7,230 bases of DNA from positions 1 through 7,230 of the forward strand of contig CAYTZH010000094.1 of the NCBI GenBank assembly GCA_964442285.1, read 5' to 3'. Below are positions 1 through 7,230 of this stretch, in pieces (position 1 is the first letter of the stretch; each line of letters starts with the position of its first letter). The position numbers were made by a program, and so were the translations under genes. The stretch comes from CAYTZH01 sp964442285. GTDB taxonomy: Bacteria > Myxococcota_A > UBA9160 > JAFDET01. The notes under the pieces were generated by a model that was not told the DNA's origin, searched no databases, and was given only the letters and a program-made list of their open reading frames with translations.

Positions 1-1268
1 AGCGAGGCCTGGATGGCGATCTCGGCGGTCTCCAGGTCGCGGATCTCGCCCACCAGGATCACGTTCGGGTCCTGGCGCAGCACCGAGCGGAGCCCGGCGG
101 CGAAGGTGAGGCCCACCTTGGGGTTGACCTCGATCTGGCCGACGCCCTGGAGCTGGATCTCCACCGGGTCCTCGATGGTGATGATGTTCTTGTCCACGGC
201 GTTGATGCGCGAGAGCGCCGCGTAGAGGGTGGTGGTCTTGCCGCTGCCGGTGGGGCCCGTGACCAGCACGATGCCGTTCGGCCGGGCGATCAGCCTGGAC
301 ATGGTGGCGAGCTGCACCTCGTTGAAGCCCAGGCGCTCGAGATCCACCATCTCGTTGCTGCGGGGCAGCAGGCGCATCACCACCCGCTCGCCGTGGGTGA
401 CCGGCACCGTGGAGACGCGCACGTCGTAGTCGCGTCCGGCGATCTTGAGCCGGATGCGGCCGTCCTGGGGCAGGCGCTTCTCGGCGATGTTGAGCCCGCC
501 CATGATCTTCATGCGCGAGACCACGCTGGCCTGCAGGGCGCGGGGAAGGGGATGCATGGGCTCGTAGAGCATGTCGTCGATGCGGAAGCGCAGGCGGATC
601 TCGCGCTCGAAGGGCTCCAGGTGGATGTCGCTGGCGCGCTCCTTCACGGCCTGCTGCAGCAGCGAGTTCACCAGCCGCACCACCGGGGCGTCGTCGGAGG
701 CCTCGAGGAGGTCCTGGGGCTCCTCGCTGAGGGCGCTGGCCAGGGCGTCCAGGTCCTCGGTGGCGCCCTCCACGAAGTCCGCCGCGGAGGCGGTGGTGCT
801 GCGGTCGTAGGCCTGGTTGATGGCGCCGAGGATCGTGCGCTTGCTGGCCAGCTCCACCTCGACTTCGGCCCCGTCGAAGAGCAGGCGCAGGTCGTCGAGG
901 GGGTCGGTGTCGAAGGGGTCGGCCACGGCGACCCGCACCACGTGCTCCCGGCGCGCCACGGGCAGCAGGCCGTGGCCCTTGGCGAAGCCGATGGGCACCC
1001 GCCCGAGCAGCTCCTCGTCGATCGACTCCGGGTCGATCTTGGTGCGGACGGGCAGGGCGAGCTGCTCGGCCAGGGCCTCGATCACCTCGTCCTCGTTCAG
1101 GTGTCCCTGGTCCACGAGCACGTCCACCAGGCGCTGTCCGGTCTCGGCCCGCCGCTGCAGGGCGTCCTCCAGCTGCTCGGCCGTGAGCCGGGTGCGCCGC
1201 AGCAGGATCTCCTCGAGCTCCACCGGCGCCGGGACGGCGCCGGTCGCGGTCGTGGCGCTGGCGCTCAC
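1..1268 (-). CDS. gspE: Type II secretion system ATPase GspE (3' end beyond window)
   Basis: Cytoplasmic hexameric ATPase that powers pseudopilus assembly in the T2SS. About 422 residues are visible; the C-terminus is cut off by the left edge. An N-terminal N1E/MshEN-like region (about residues 15-150) should bind the cytoplasmic part of GspL. The core follows: SDIHLEPFE with RFRIDD (N2E), the Walker A loop GPTGSGKTT (from residue 338), the Asp-box IEDPVE (365-370), LRQDPN (397-402) and the Walker B region ILVGEIRD (GEIRD at 407-411). The zinc-binding tetracysteine region and the end of the C-terminal domain would lie outside the window, so their presence cannot be judged. The GTG start overlaps the gspD TGA stop as GTGA and has a strong upstream ribosome binding site. 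PilB and MshE are close paralogues; adjacency to gspC and gspD makes GspE the better name. Confidence 0.96.
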   Translation of the reverse strand, partial: MSASATTATGAVPAPVELEEILLRRTRLTAEQLEDALQRRAETGQRLVDVLVDQGHLNEDEVIEALAEQLALPVRTKIDPESIDEELLGRVPIGFAKGHGLLPVARREHVVRVAVADPFDTDPLDDLRLLFDGAEVEVELASKRTILGAINQAYDRSTTASAADFVEGATEDLDALASALSEEPQDLLEASDDAPVVRLVNSLLQQAVKERASDIHLEPFEREIRLRFRIDDMLYEPMHPLPRALQASVVSRMKIMGGLNIAEKRLPQDGRIRLKIAGRDYDVRVSTVPVTHGERVVMRLLPRSNEMVDLERLGFNEVQLATMSRLIARPNGIVLVTGPTGSGKTTTLYAALSRINAVDKNIITIEDPVEIQLQGVGQIEVNPKVGLTFAAGLRSVLRQDPNVILVGEIRDLETAEIAIQAS

Positions 1269-3853
1269 GGCGCGTCCTCCCCGTCGGCCGGGTCGCCGCC
1301 GGCCGTGCGCTCGACCATCACCGCCGGCTCGAGGCCGTGGGCGGCGCCCAGGGTCTCGGCCGTCCGGGCGGCCTCGTCGTAGCTCTCGAAGGGTCCCACC
1401 CGCACCTCGAAGATCAGCTTCCCCTGGTCCGCGCTCGTCACGAGCTGGCCCTCGTAGCCGGCGTCGAGCAGCTCGGTGAGGGCCTCGGTGGCGGCCTGGT
1501 CGTCGCGGAAGATGCCGGCGACGACCACGTAGCGCAGTGCGGGCTCGCGGGAAGTCTCGGGCTCGGCGGCCGCGCCGTTCTGCTTCTGCTTCTCGATCTC
1601 GAGCATGCGCTCGAGGGGATACCTGGCCTCGAGGATGTCGAGCCGGTTGCGGGCGGGGTTGCGGCTCGAGGTCTCTCCCTTGAGAGGCAGCCCGTACTCG
1701 TCCAGCTCGGGGGGCTCCTCGTCCTCGTCCCGCTCCAGCGAGGCGCCCACGTTGCGCCGGAACTCCTCCCGCTTGCGGATGGTCTGGAACTCCAGGTCCT
1801 CCTTCTTGCGGATGATGTGGGGAGTCAGGAAGACCAGCAGGTTCTGCTTCTGGACCGAGAGGCTGGTGGTCTTGAAGAGCCAGCCGATCAGCGGGATGTC
1901 GCCCAGGAAGGGGACCTTGGACACGTTGTCCGAGAACTCGTCGCCGATCAGGCCGCCGATCACGACGGTCTCGCCGTCGCCCACCACCACCGTGTTCTCC
2001 ACCTTGCGGTTGGAGAGGGCCACGCCCACCTCGTCGGCGTTGAAGCCGGCGATCGCGGACAGGGCGGAGTTCACGGCGGTGATCTCCTGGAAGATCTCGA
2101 GCCGCAGGGTGTCGCCCTCGCTGATCTGGGGTGTCACCCGCAGGGTCACGCCGATGTCCCGGCGCTCGATGTTCTGGGAGGTGGCCAGGCTGTCGGTGGC
2201 CTGGTCCACGCCGGCGGCCGACTGCACCCGGCTCGTGACGATGGGGATGTTGTCGCCGATCTCGATCTCGGCCTCCTCGTTGTCGGAGGTGAGGATGTGG
2301 GGCGCCGAGAGGATGTTGGCGTCGCCGGTGGCGGCCGCGGCGGTGATGATGCCCTGGATGATCGTGCCCCCGCCGGTCCGAATGACCTCGCCCGTGTCCG
2401 GGTCGATGACGGTGTTGCCGTCCTCGTCGACCGCGGCCTGGCGCGTGTCGGTGAAGAATTCGGTGATGGTCGGCGCCGCGGCAATCATGCCCAGGGGCCC
2501 TCCGGCGAACGCCGGGGCGGCGGCGGCCGCCGCGTCGGTGGCCGACTGGAGGACCAGGCTGCTGCCGGTACCGCCCCCCACCAGCTCGACGATGGCGTTG
2601 AAGCCGAGGTCCTGGCTGTCGGTGACGGTGACCTCCATGATCAGGGCCTCGACCAGCACCTGGGGCCGCTCGATGTCGAGCTTCTCGATCACCTCCAGCA
2701 GGGTGGCGTAGGCCTCCTTGCTGCCCTGGACGAGGATGGCGTTGGTGGCCACGTCGGCGGTGATGGTCACCGAGTCCGCCAGCTCGGTGATGGCGCCGCG
2801 CAGGGCCTGGGCGGTCTGGGCGGCGACCTGGCCCGGTCGGGCGGCGGTCGCGCTGCGGGGCTGCCCCGAGATCAGGGAGTTCAGGGTCTCCGAGAGCTCC
2901 TCGGCGTCGGCGTGCTTCAAATAGTAGACGTTGATGCGTCCCTGACCGGTCACGGGCACGTCCAGGCGCGCCACCATGGAGCGGATCTCGTCCAGGCGGC
3001 CCCGCGACGCCAGCACGATGAGCGAGTTGGTGCGGCTGTCGGTGATGATCCGGGGCGGCGTCTTGCCGGGGCTGGTGGTGGCCGCCGCCGCTGCGGTGCG
3101 CCGGGCCCGGGCCCGGGCCGCCGCCGAGGCCGGCGTGGCGGTGCCCGCCGCCTCCCCGCCGAAGATCTCCACCAGCTGGCTGGCCAGGGTGGCGGCATCG
3201 GCGTACTCCACCTGGATCACCGCCAGCTCCTCCCGGTAGGTCTCCACGTCGATGGAGTCGAGGATCGAGAGGATGCGGCGGATGTTCGAGGCCGAGTCCG
3301 TGAGGATCATCGTGTTGGTGGGCGCATAGGCCACCATGGAGGCGTCCTTGGAGACCAGGGGCTTCAGCGTGTTGGTGATGTCCTCGGCGTCGATGTACTG
3401 CAGGGGCACCAGCCGGGTGATGAAGCGGTCGCGGTTGGGCGGCCGCCGGGTGCTCTCCGAGGTCTCGATGTTCGATTCCTTGGCCTCGCGGATCGGGATC
3501 ACCTTGAGGGCGCCCCCGGGCCCCTCCACCGTGGTGAAGCCCTTGACCTGCAGCACCGACTCGAACACCGCGTAGGCCTGGTCGAGGGTCATGGGCGAGG
3601 GCGACACGATGGTGACGCGGCCCCGGACCCGGTCGTCGTAGATGAAGTTCCTGCCCGTCTGCTTGGCGATGGTCTCGATCACCACCGAGAGCTCGACGTC
3701 GTTGAAGTCGAGCTGCACCATCGTGTCCTGCTGGGCGCGCGCGCCCGCCGCCAGCATCAGCCCGGCGACGGCCAGCAGCGCAATCGAGCCGCGGCGGATC
3801 AACCTCCCCCTCCTTCCGGTCCCTGCGGTCATGGCTCGTCCGCCTGCGGTCAT
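1265..3853 (-). CDS. gspD: Type II secretion secretin GspD with C-terminal SPOR domain (N-terminus adjoins assembly gap)
   Basis: Outer-membrane secretin forming the T2SS exit channel, 862 residues as read from 3853. After a short MTAGGRA repeat comes an Arg-rich signal peptide ending near ARA-QQD (about residues 8-40). N0 follows (VQLDFNDVELSVVIETIAKQTGRNFIYD region, 45-120), then N1 (about 144-205), N2 (208-300, with an Ala/Arg-rich loop at 233-263) and N3 (304-395). The secretin core spans about 397-690, with the hallmark stretches ANILSAPHILTSDNEEAEI and VPFLGDIPLIGWLF ending in LLVFLTPHII. A charged linker (691-771) leads to a SPOR domain (about 772-849: RYVVVAGIF ... FEVRVGPFESYDEA), where many GspDs have an S-domain for pilotin binding. 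This and the loops make it longer than the usual 650-750 residues. The start is uncertain: ATGs at 3832, 3853 and 3989 belong to repeat copies, and the gap hides part of the 5' end. The signal peptide itself is intact from 3832. Confidence 0.95.
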   Translation of the reverse strand: MTAGGRAMTAGTGRRGRLIRRGSIALLAVAGLMLAAGARAQQDTMVQLDFNDVELSVVIETIAKQTGRNFIYDDRVRGRVTIVSPSPMTLDQAYAVFESVLQVKGFTTVEGPGGALKVIPIREAKESNIETSESTRRPPNRDRFITRLVPLQYIDAEDITNTLKPLVSKDASMVAYAPTNTMILTDSASNIRRILSILDSIDVETYREELAVIQVEYADAATLASQLVEIFGGEAAGTATPASAAARARARRTAAAAATTSPGKTPPRIITDSRTNSLIVLASRGRLDEIRSMVARLDVPVTGQGRINVYYLKHADAEELSETLNSLISGQPRSATAARPGQVAAQTAQALRGAITELADSVTITADVATNAILVQGSKEAYATLLEVIEKLDIERPQVLVEALIMEVTVTDSQDLGFNAIVELVGGGTGSSLVLQSATDAAAAAAPAFAGGPLGMIAAAPTITEFFTDTRQAAVDEDGNTVIDPDTGEVIRTGGGTIIQGIITAAAATGDANILSAPHILTSDNEEAEIEIGDNIPIVTSRVQSAAGVDQATDSLATSQNIERRDIGVTLRVTPQISEGDTLRLEIFQEITAVNSALSAIAGFNADEVGVALSNRKVENTVVVGDGETVVIGGLIGDEFSDNVSKVPFLGDIPLIGWLFKTTSLSVQKQNLLVFLTPHIIRKKEDLEFQTIRKREEFRRNVGASLERDEDEEPPELDEYGLPLKGETSSRNPARNRLDILEARYPLERMLEIEKQKQNGAAAEPETSREPALRYVVVAGIFRDDQAATEALTELLDAGYEGQLVTSADQGKLIFEVRVGPFESYDEAARTAETLGAAHGLEPAVMVERTAGGDPADGEDAP
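1275..1282 (-). promoter_or_regulatory. Ribosome binding site of gspE inside gspD
   Basis: On the minus strand this reads GGGGAGGA, followed by a 6-nt spacer to the GTG at 1268. It lies within the last codons of gspD. Together with the GTGA stop/start overlap it supports the GTG start and suggests translational coupling of gspD and gspE. Confidence 0.75.
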
Positions 3854-3999
3854 GGCTNNNNNNNNNNNNNNNNNNNNNNNNNNNNNNNNNNNNNNNNNNN
3901 NNNNNNNNNNNNNNNNNNNNNNNNNNNNNNNNNNNNNNNNNNNNNNNNNNNNNNNNNCCTGCGGTCATGGCTCGTCCGCCTGCGGTCATGGCTAGTCCG
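3822..3999 (-). repeat. 21-bp tandem repeat at the gspC/gspD junction, interrupted by the gap
   Basis: Two abutting copies flank each side of the Ns: 3822-3842 and 3843-3857 (15 bp, cut by the gap), then 3958-3978 and 3979-3999. On the minus strand one unit encodes MTAGGRA in the gspD frame, so each copy supplies an in-frame ATG (at 3832, 3853, 3968 and 3989). The last copy, 3979-3999, differs from the others at one base (A instead of C at 3994). That base makes the TAG stop of gspC. The repeat therefore looks like a duplication of the gspC-end/gspD-start junction in which the stop has been lost, or the reverse. There are no spacers between units. The copy number in the genome is unknown because the gap falls inside the array. 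Confidence 0.85.
3858..3957. other. Assembly gap of exactly 100 Ns
   Basis: The run is exactly 100 N, a common placeholder for a gap of unknown size. The 36 bases before it (3822-3857) and the 36 bases after it (3958-3993) are identical, so the contigs may simply overlap, or the gap may hide further repeat copies. The offset between flanking copies across the gap (115 bp) is not a multiple of 21, as expected if the N length is arbitrary. The reading frame across it must not be trusted. Confidence 0.97.
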
Positions 4000-4900
4000 C
4001 GAACTCGTAGGTGAGGGTGCGCTCGGCGCCGTCCGCCCCGCGCACCTTCACCGCCCAGCTGCTCGAGTCCGAGAGCTCGCGCAGCACCTGGGCGCTCTCC
4101 TGGGGGTTGGAGATCGAGATGCCGTTGAACTCCATCACCACGTCCCCGCTCGCCAGACCCACCTGCTCGAACAGGCTTCCCGACTGGACGTTCTTCAGCT
4201 CCAGGCCCACCATCTCGCCGCCCTCGCGCTTGGGCACGATCTGGGCGCCCTGCATGAGCTGGGCCGGGCTGCGCCGGGCCGCCTCCACGTCATCCCGGTT
4301 GAGCTGGAAGCGGTTCTCGTTCAGACGCCGGATGCGGCCCCCGAGGTCGCGGCGGTCGTTGCGGGCCGTGCGCCGGGCGGGCGGGCGGCGGGCCGTGGCC
4401 CGGCCGCGCCCGCTCCCGTTGCTCTTCTCGTCCTCCAGGGCCAGCTCCTCGCGCCGGCCCTGGTTCTCGAGGACGATGCGCCGCCGCTGGATGGCGGCCA
4501 CGCGGGCGCCCTGCACCCGGTCCCCGAGCTGGACCACCTGGTGCTCGCGCTTCTGGAGGTCCTCCACGGCGGCCCAGGAGAGTCGATCCAGGCTCGACGC
4601 CGCGGTGCCGAGCAGCCGGAGCGGCAGCTTCGTGGCCGCCAGCTCCTCCTCGTCCTCGACGGGAGGCAGGGCGACGGCCACGGACTTGCTGTTGTCGACT
4701 CCGAACAGGTTGCGCTCGACGATCTGCCGGCGCTCGTTCCAGCTCCGCGCGCGGGGCGCCGGCGGCGCGGCGCGCGGGGCCACGGCACGGGCGACGGGGG
4801 CGAGCAGCTCCGCCGCGACCAGGTTCAGCGCGGCCGCGATGAGGTAGCAGCAGAGCACGAACAGGGCTCCGTTGGCCGTCCAGATGGCGATTCGATGCAT
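3992..4900 (-). CDS. gspC: Type II secretion inner-membrane protein GspC with PDZ domain
   Basis: A bitopic inner-membrane protein that links the inner-membrane platform to the N0 domain of the secretin GspD. It has 302 residues from the ATG at 4900. A short cytoplasmic N-terminus leads into a membrane segment (about residues 8-32, GALFVLCCYLIAAALNLVAA). A Pro/Ala-rich periplasmic stretch carries the conserved ERNLFGVDN (62-70). The homology region (HR) follows at about 91-155 (LPLRLLGTA ... VQLGDRV ... RIVLENQGRREELAL). An Arg-rich linker (about 158-192) precedes a PDZ domain (about 217-300, with VGLASGDVVMEFNGISISNP). The ATG at 4900 was chosen because the membrane segment begins just after it. 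The open frame upstream to 5239 is Arg/Pro/Ser-rich with no domain. No good Shine-Dalgarno is seen upstream of 4900. The TAG stop lies 2 nt before the most upstream possible gspD ATG (3989). Confidence 0.94.
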   Translation of the reverse strand: MHRIAIWTANGALFVLCCYLIAAALNLVAAELLAPVARAVAPRAAPPAPRARSWNERRQIVERNLFGVDNSKSVAVALPPVEDEEELAATKLPLRLLGTAASSLDRLSWAAVEDLQKREHQVVQLGDRVQGARVAAIQRRRIVLENQGRREELALEDEKSNGSGRGRATARRPPARRTARNDRRDLGGRIRRLNENRFQLNRDDVEAARRSPAQLMQGAQIVPKREGGEMVGLELKNVQSGSLFEQVGLASGDVVMEFNGISISNPQESAQVLRELSDSSSWAVKVRGADGAERTLTYEFAD

Positions 4901-5106
4901 CGCGCCCGCCGCGTGACCGCTCCGGAATCCCGAACGGAGGGGGGGCGGAGCGGAACACCCTCCTCCGGGCCGCACGGCCGTCCACACACCACGGCTGGAC
5001 GACCGACGAGCCGCTGTCGATTGGGGGGCGACCGTCGACGCGGCAACCCCGGAGAAACCCCCGGAAAACCGCGGAATTCTAGCCCGACTCGCCGACGGGA
5101 GCACCC
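4901..5106. other. Divergent intergenic region between gspC and the plus-strand genes
   Basis: No convincing gene is seen here. On the minus strand TAGAAT (5081-5076) is a fair -10 hexamer for gspC, close to TATAAT, but the hexamer 17 bp upstream (GTGCTC) is a weak -35. A G-rich run (4936-4949) faces a C-rich stretch (4960-4969) that could form an imperfect hairpin in the gspC leader; no function is claimed. If the downstream gene really starts at 5239, the non-coding region extends to 5238 (338 bp) and nothing further is visible in it. Confidence 0.5.
5076..5081 (-). promoter_or_regulatory. Candidate -10 element for the gspCDE operon
   Basis: TAGAAT on the minus strand, 5 of 6 matches to TATAAT, about 175 bp upstream of the gspC ATG, in an unusually A/T-containing patch of an otherwise very GC-rich region. 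The -35 match is poor, so this is only a candidate. Confidence 0.3.
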
Positions 5107-5652
5107 GTGTTGCGCGTCGGCGGACCGGCCCCGGCGTGGCTGCTGCCCCTCGCGAGCGGCTACCCTGCGTGCGAGGGACACCGACCGGGGACCGTCCGTT
5201 CCTCCCATCGGCCGGACGCGCGCAGAGGAGAAGCCGCAATCGCCCGTCGCGCCGCGCGCTGGACCCTCTCCCTGCTCCTCCTGCCGCTGCTCTGCGGCGG
5301 GGCCTGGCTGCTCTTCGTCCGGCCGCTCGGTCCCGGGTTGATCGAGATCACGGATCCGGCCTCGGATGCGACGGTGCCCCACGCCGCCCTCGAGGTCGTG
5401 GTGCGTTTCCCCCACCACGACCGCACCCGCTCCGAGACGTTCCAGGTCCTCCTCAACGGGGCCGACGTGACGCAGAGCTTCGTCGCGGCCGAGAACGGCG
5501 CCTACGGGCGGCTCTTCCTGCTGGTCGACGGCGAGAACGTCCTCCGGGTGGCGGTGTTCGGGCGGGCCTGGTGGGGTGGGGAGCGCCTGGTGGAGCACGT
5601 CGAGGAGCTCCACTTCACGGTGCGCCGGCCGGTCGACCGTCACTGGGGCTGA
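5107..5652 (+). CDS. Single-pass membrane protein with a small extracytoplasmic domain, function unknown
   Basis: I do not recognise this family. From the GTG at 5107 it has 181 residues, but residues 1-44 are low in recognisable features. Residue 45 onward reads ARRAARW, then a hydrophobic segment (TLSLLLLPLLCGGAWLLFV, about residues 52-70), giving a positively charged N-terminus and a membrane anchor. After it comes a domain of about 105 residues beginning LIEITDPASDATV, with alternating beta-type strands (ALEVVVRF, TFQVLLNGADVT, GRLFLLVDGENVLRVAVFG, ELHFTVRRP). This resembles an Ig-like or carbohydrate-binding beta-sandwich outside the cytoplasm (inference). There is no lipobox: the residue before the Cys is Leu. 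Two starts compete. The GTG at 5107 (or TTG at 5110) follows GGAG at 5098-5101. An ATC at 5239 sits 8 nt after a strong AGAGGAG and would give a 137-residue protein starting right at the anchor. It is co-directional with dnaK, 133 bp upstream. Confidence 0.7.
   Translation: MLRVGGPAPAWLLPLASGYPACEGHRPGTVRSSHRPDARRGEAAIARRAARWTLSLLLLPLLCGGAWLLFVRPLGPGLIEITDPASDATVPHAALEVVVRFPHHDRTRSETFQVLLNGADVTQSFVAAENGAYGRLFLLVDGENVLRVAVFGRAWWGGERLVEHVEELHFTVRRPVDRHWG
5224..5230 (+). promoter_or_regulatory. Strong Shine-Dalgarno inside the annotated frame
   Basis: AGAGGAG followed by 8 nt and then an ATC codon (5239) in the frame of the membrane protein. There is no ATG, GTG or TTG at a suitable distance in this frame. 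The match and spacing are better than those of the upstream GTG/TTG, which is why ATC initiation is considered. Confidence 0.45.
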
Positions 5653-5671
5653 AAGCACCCGTCTGGCCCGG

Positions 5672-5698
5672 CCCCGCCCGATCTCGGATCCCGCGGGG
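5672..5698 (+). terminator. Possible hairpin after the membrane-protein gene
   Basis: CCCCGC (5672-5677) pairs with GCGGGG (5693-5698), with a smaller inner CCGA/TCGG pairing. It lies 19 nt after the TGA stop and before the dnaK promoter. There is no T-tract, so intrinsic termination is doubtful. In DNA this GC-rich, such a hairpin can arise by chance. Confidence 0.25.
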
Positions 5699-5717
5699 AC
5701 CCGGCGCTCGTCGCTGG

Positions 5718-5745
5718 CTTGACAGGGCCGTCTGCGCGCCCAGGT
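5718..5745 (+). promoter_or_regulatory. Candidate heat-shock (sigma-32-like) promoter of dnaK
   Basis: CTTGACA (5718-5724), a 13-nt spacer and GCCCAGGT (5738-5745) resemble the sigma-32 pattern CTTGAAA-N13/14-CCCCATNT. TTGACA is also a perfect housekeeping -35, but the hexamers 16-18 bp downstream match TATAAT poorly, which favours the heat-shock reading. No CIRCE inverted repeat (the HrcA operator) is present between 5653 and 5785. Confidence 0.5.
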
Positions 5746-5765
5746 TTCCGCCCGACCGCGTTTTC

Positions 5766-5774
5766 AGAGAGGAG
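5766..5774 (+). promoter_or_regulatory. Ribosome binding site of dnaK
   Basis: AGAGAGGAG, 11 nt before the ATG at 5786. It is a strong match with slightly long spacing, and it supports the start that yields the canonical MAEGKIIGIDLGTTNS N-terminus. Confidence 0.7.
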
Positions 5775-5785
5775 CACGCACGTCC

Positions 5786-7230
<1,445 letters not shown>

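Noticed and set aside
3822..3999. A CRISPR array
   Set aside because: The 21-bp units abut directly with no spacers, encode an in-frame peptide, and no cas genes are nearby.
4901..5239. An N-terminal extension of GspC starting at 5239
   Set aside because: The 113 added residues are Arg/Pro/Ser-rich without any domain and would put the membrane anchor far from the N-terminus, unlike known GspC proteins.
5281..5310. A lipoprotein signal in the small membrane protein (LLPLLC)
   Set aside because: The residue before the Cys is Leu, not Gly, Ala or Ser, so it does not fit the lipobox. A plain membrane anchor fits better.
1337..5341. A very long open frame on the plus strand, running through the Ns
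   Set aside because: It is antisense to gspD and gspC, reads as low-complexity Gly/Leu/Asp/His, and stays open only because of high GC and because Ns contain no stops. The minus-strand frames carry clear T2SS domains.
5653..5785. A CIRCE operator before dnaK
   Set aside because: No TTAGCACTC/GAGTGCTAA-type inverted repeat is present.

Overview
This is a high-GC window (roughly 70% G+C by eye) from a diderm bacterium. A type II secretion system (T2SS) operon proves an outer membrane. The concatenated C-D-E gene order, the SPOR-tailed secretin and the divergent dnaK would fit an uncultured deltaproteobacterial-type lineage (Myxococcota or Desulfobacterota relatives). That taxonomic guess is inference only. 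A run of exactly 100 Ns inside a tandem repeat indicates a draft or metagenome scaffold.

Minus strand, read right to left: gspC (4900-3992, inner-membrane clamp protein with a PDZ domain), gspD (3853-1265, outer-membrane secretin, possibly starting further upstream at 3989) and gspE (1268-1, cytoplasmic secretion ATPase, cut by the window edge). The genes are packed as one operon. gspD can start 2 nt after the gspC stop, and gspE starts inside the gspD stop through a GTGA overlap, with a strong ribosome binding site inside the gspD coding sequence. Together they encode the ATPase, the periplasm-spanning connector and the outer-membrane channel of one T2SS. The pseudopilins and GspF/L/M would lie beyond the left edge.

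The gspC/gspD junction holds the most unusual structure. A 21-bp tandem repeat encodes an in-frame heptapeptide, MTAGGRA. Each unit carries an ATG, and the unit appears to derive from the gspC-stop/gspD-start junction itself. The scaffold gap lies inside this repeat, and the two contig ends flanking it are identical over 36 bp, so the true copy number is unknown. The secretin also has a C-terminal SPOR (peptidoglycan-binding) domain, an uncommon addition.

Plus strand, to the right of a divergent intergenic region: a small single-pass membrane protein of unknown function (5107-5652, whose real start may be a non-canonical ATC at 5239), then dnaK (from 5786, cut by the right edge) behind its own heat-shock-like promoter. 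No RNA genes, CRISPR arrays, insertion sequences or phage genes were seen. Apart from the repeat, the SPOR fusion and the small membrane protein, the window looks like ordinary core and secretion genes, and no wholly new system is evident.
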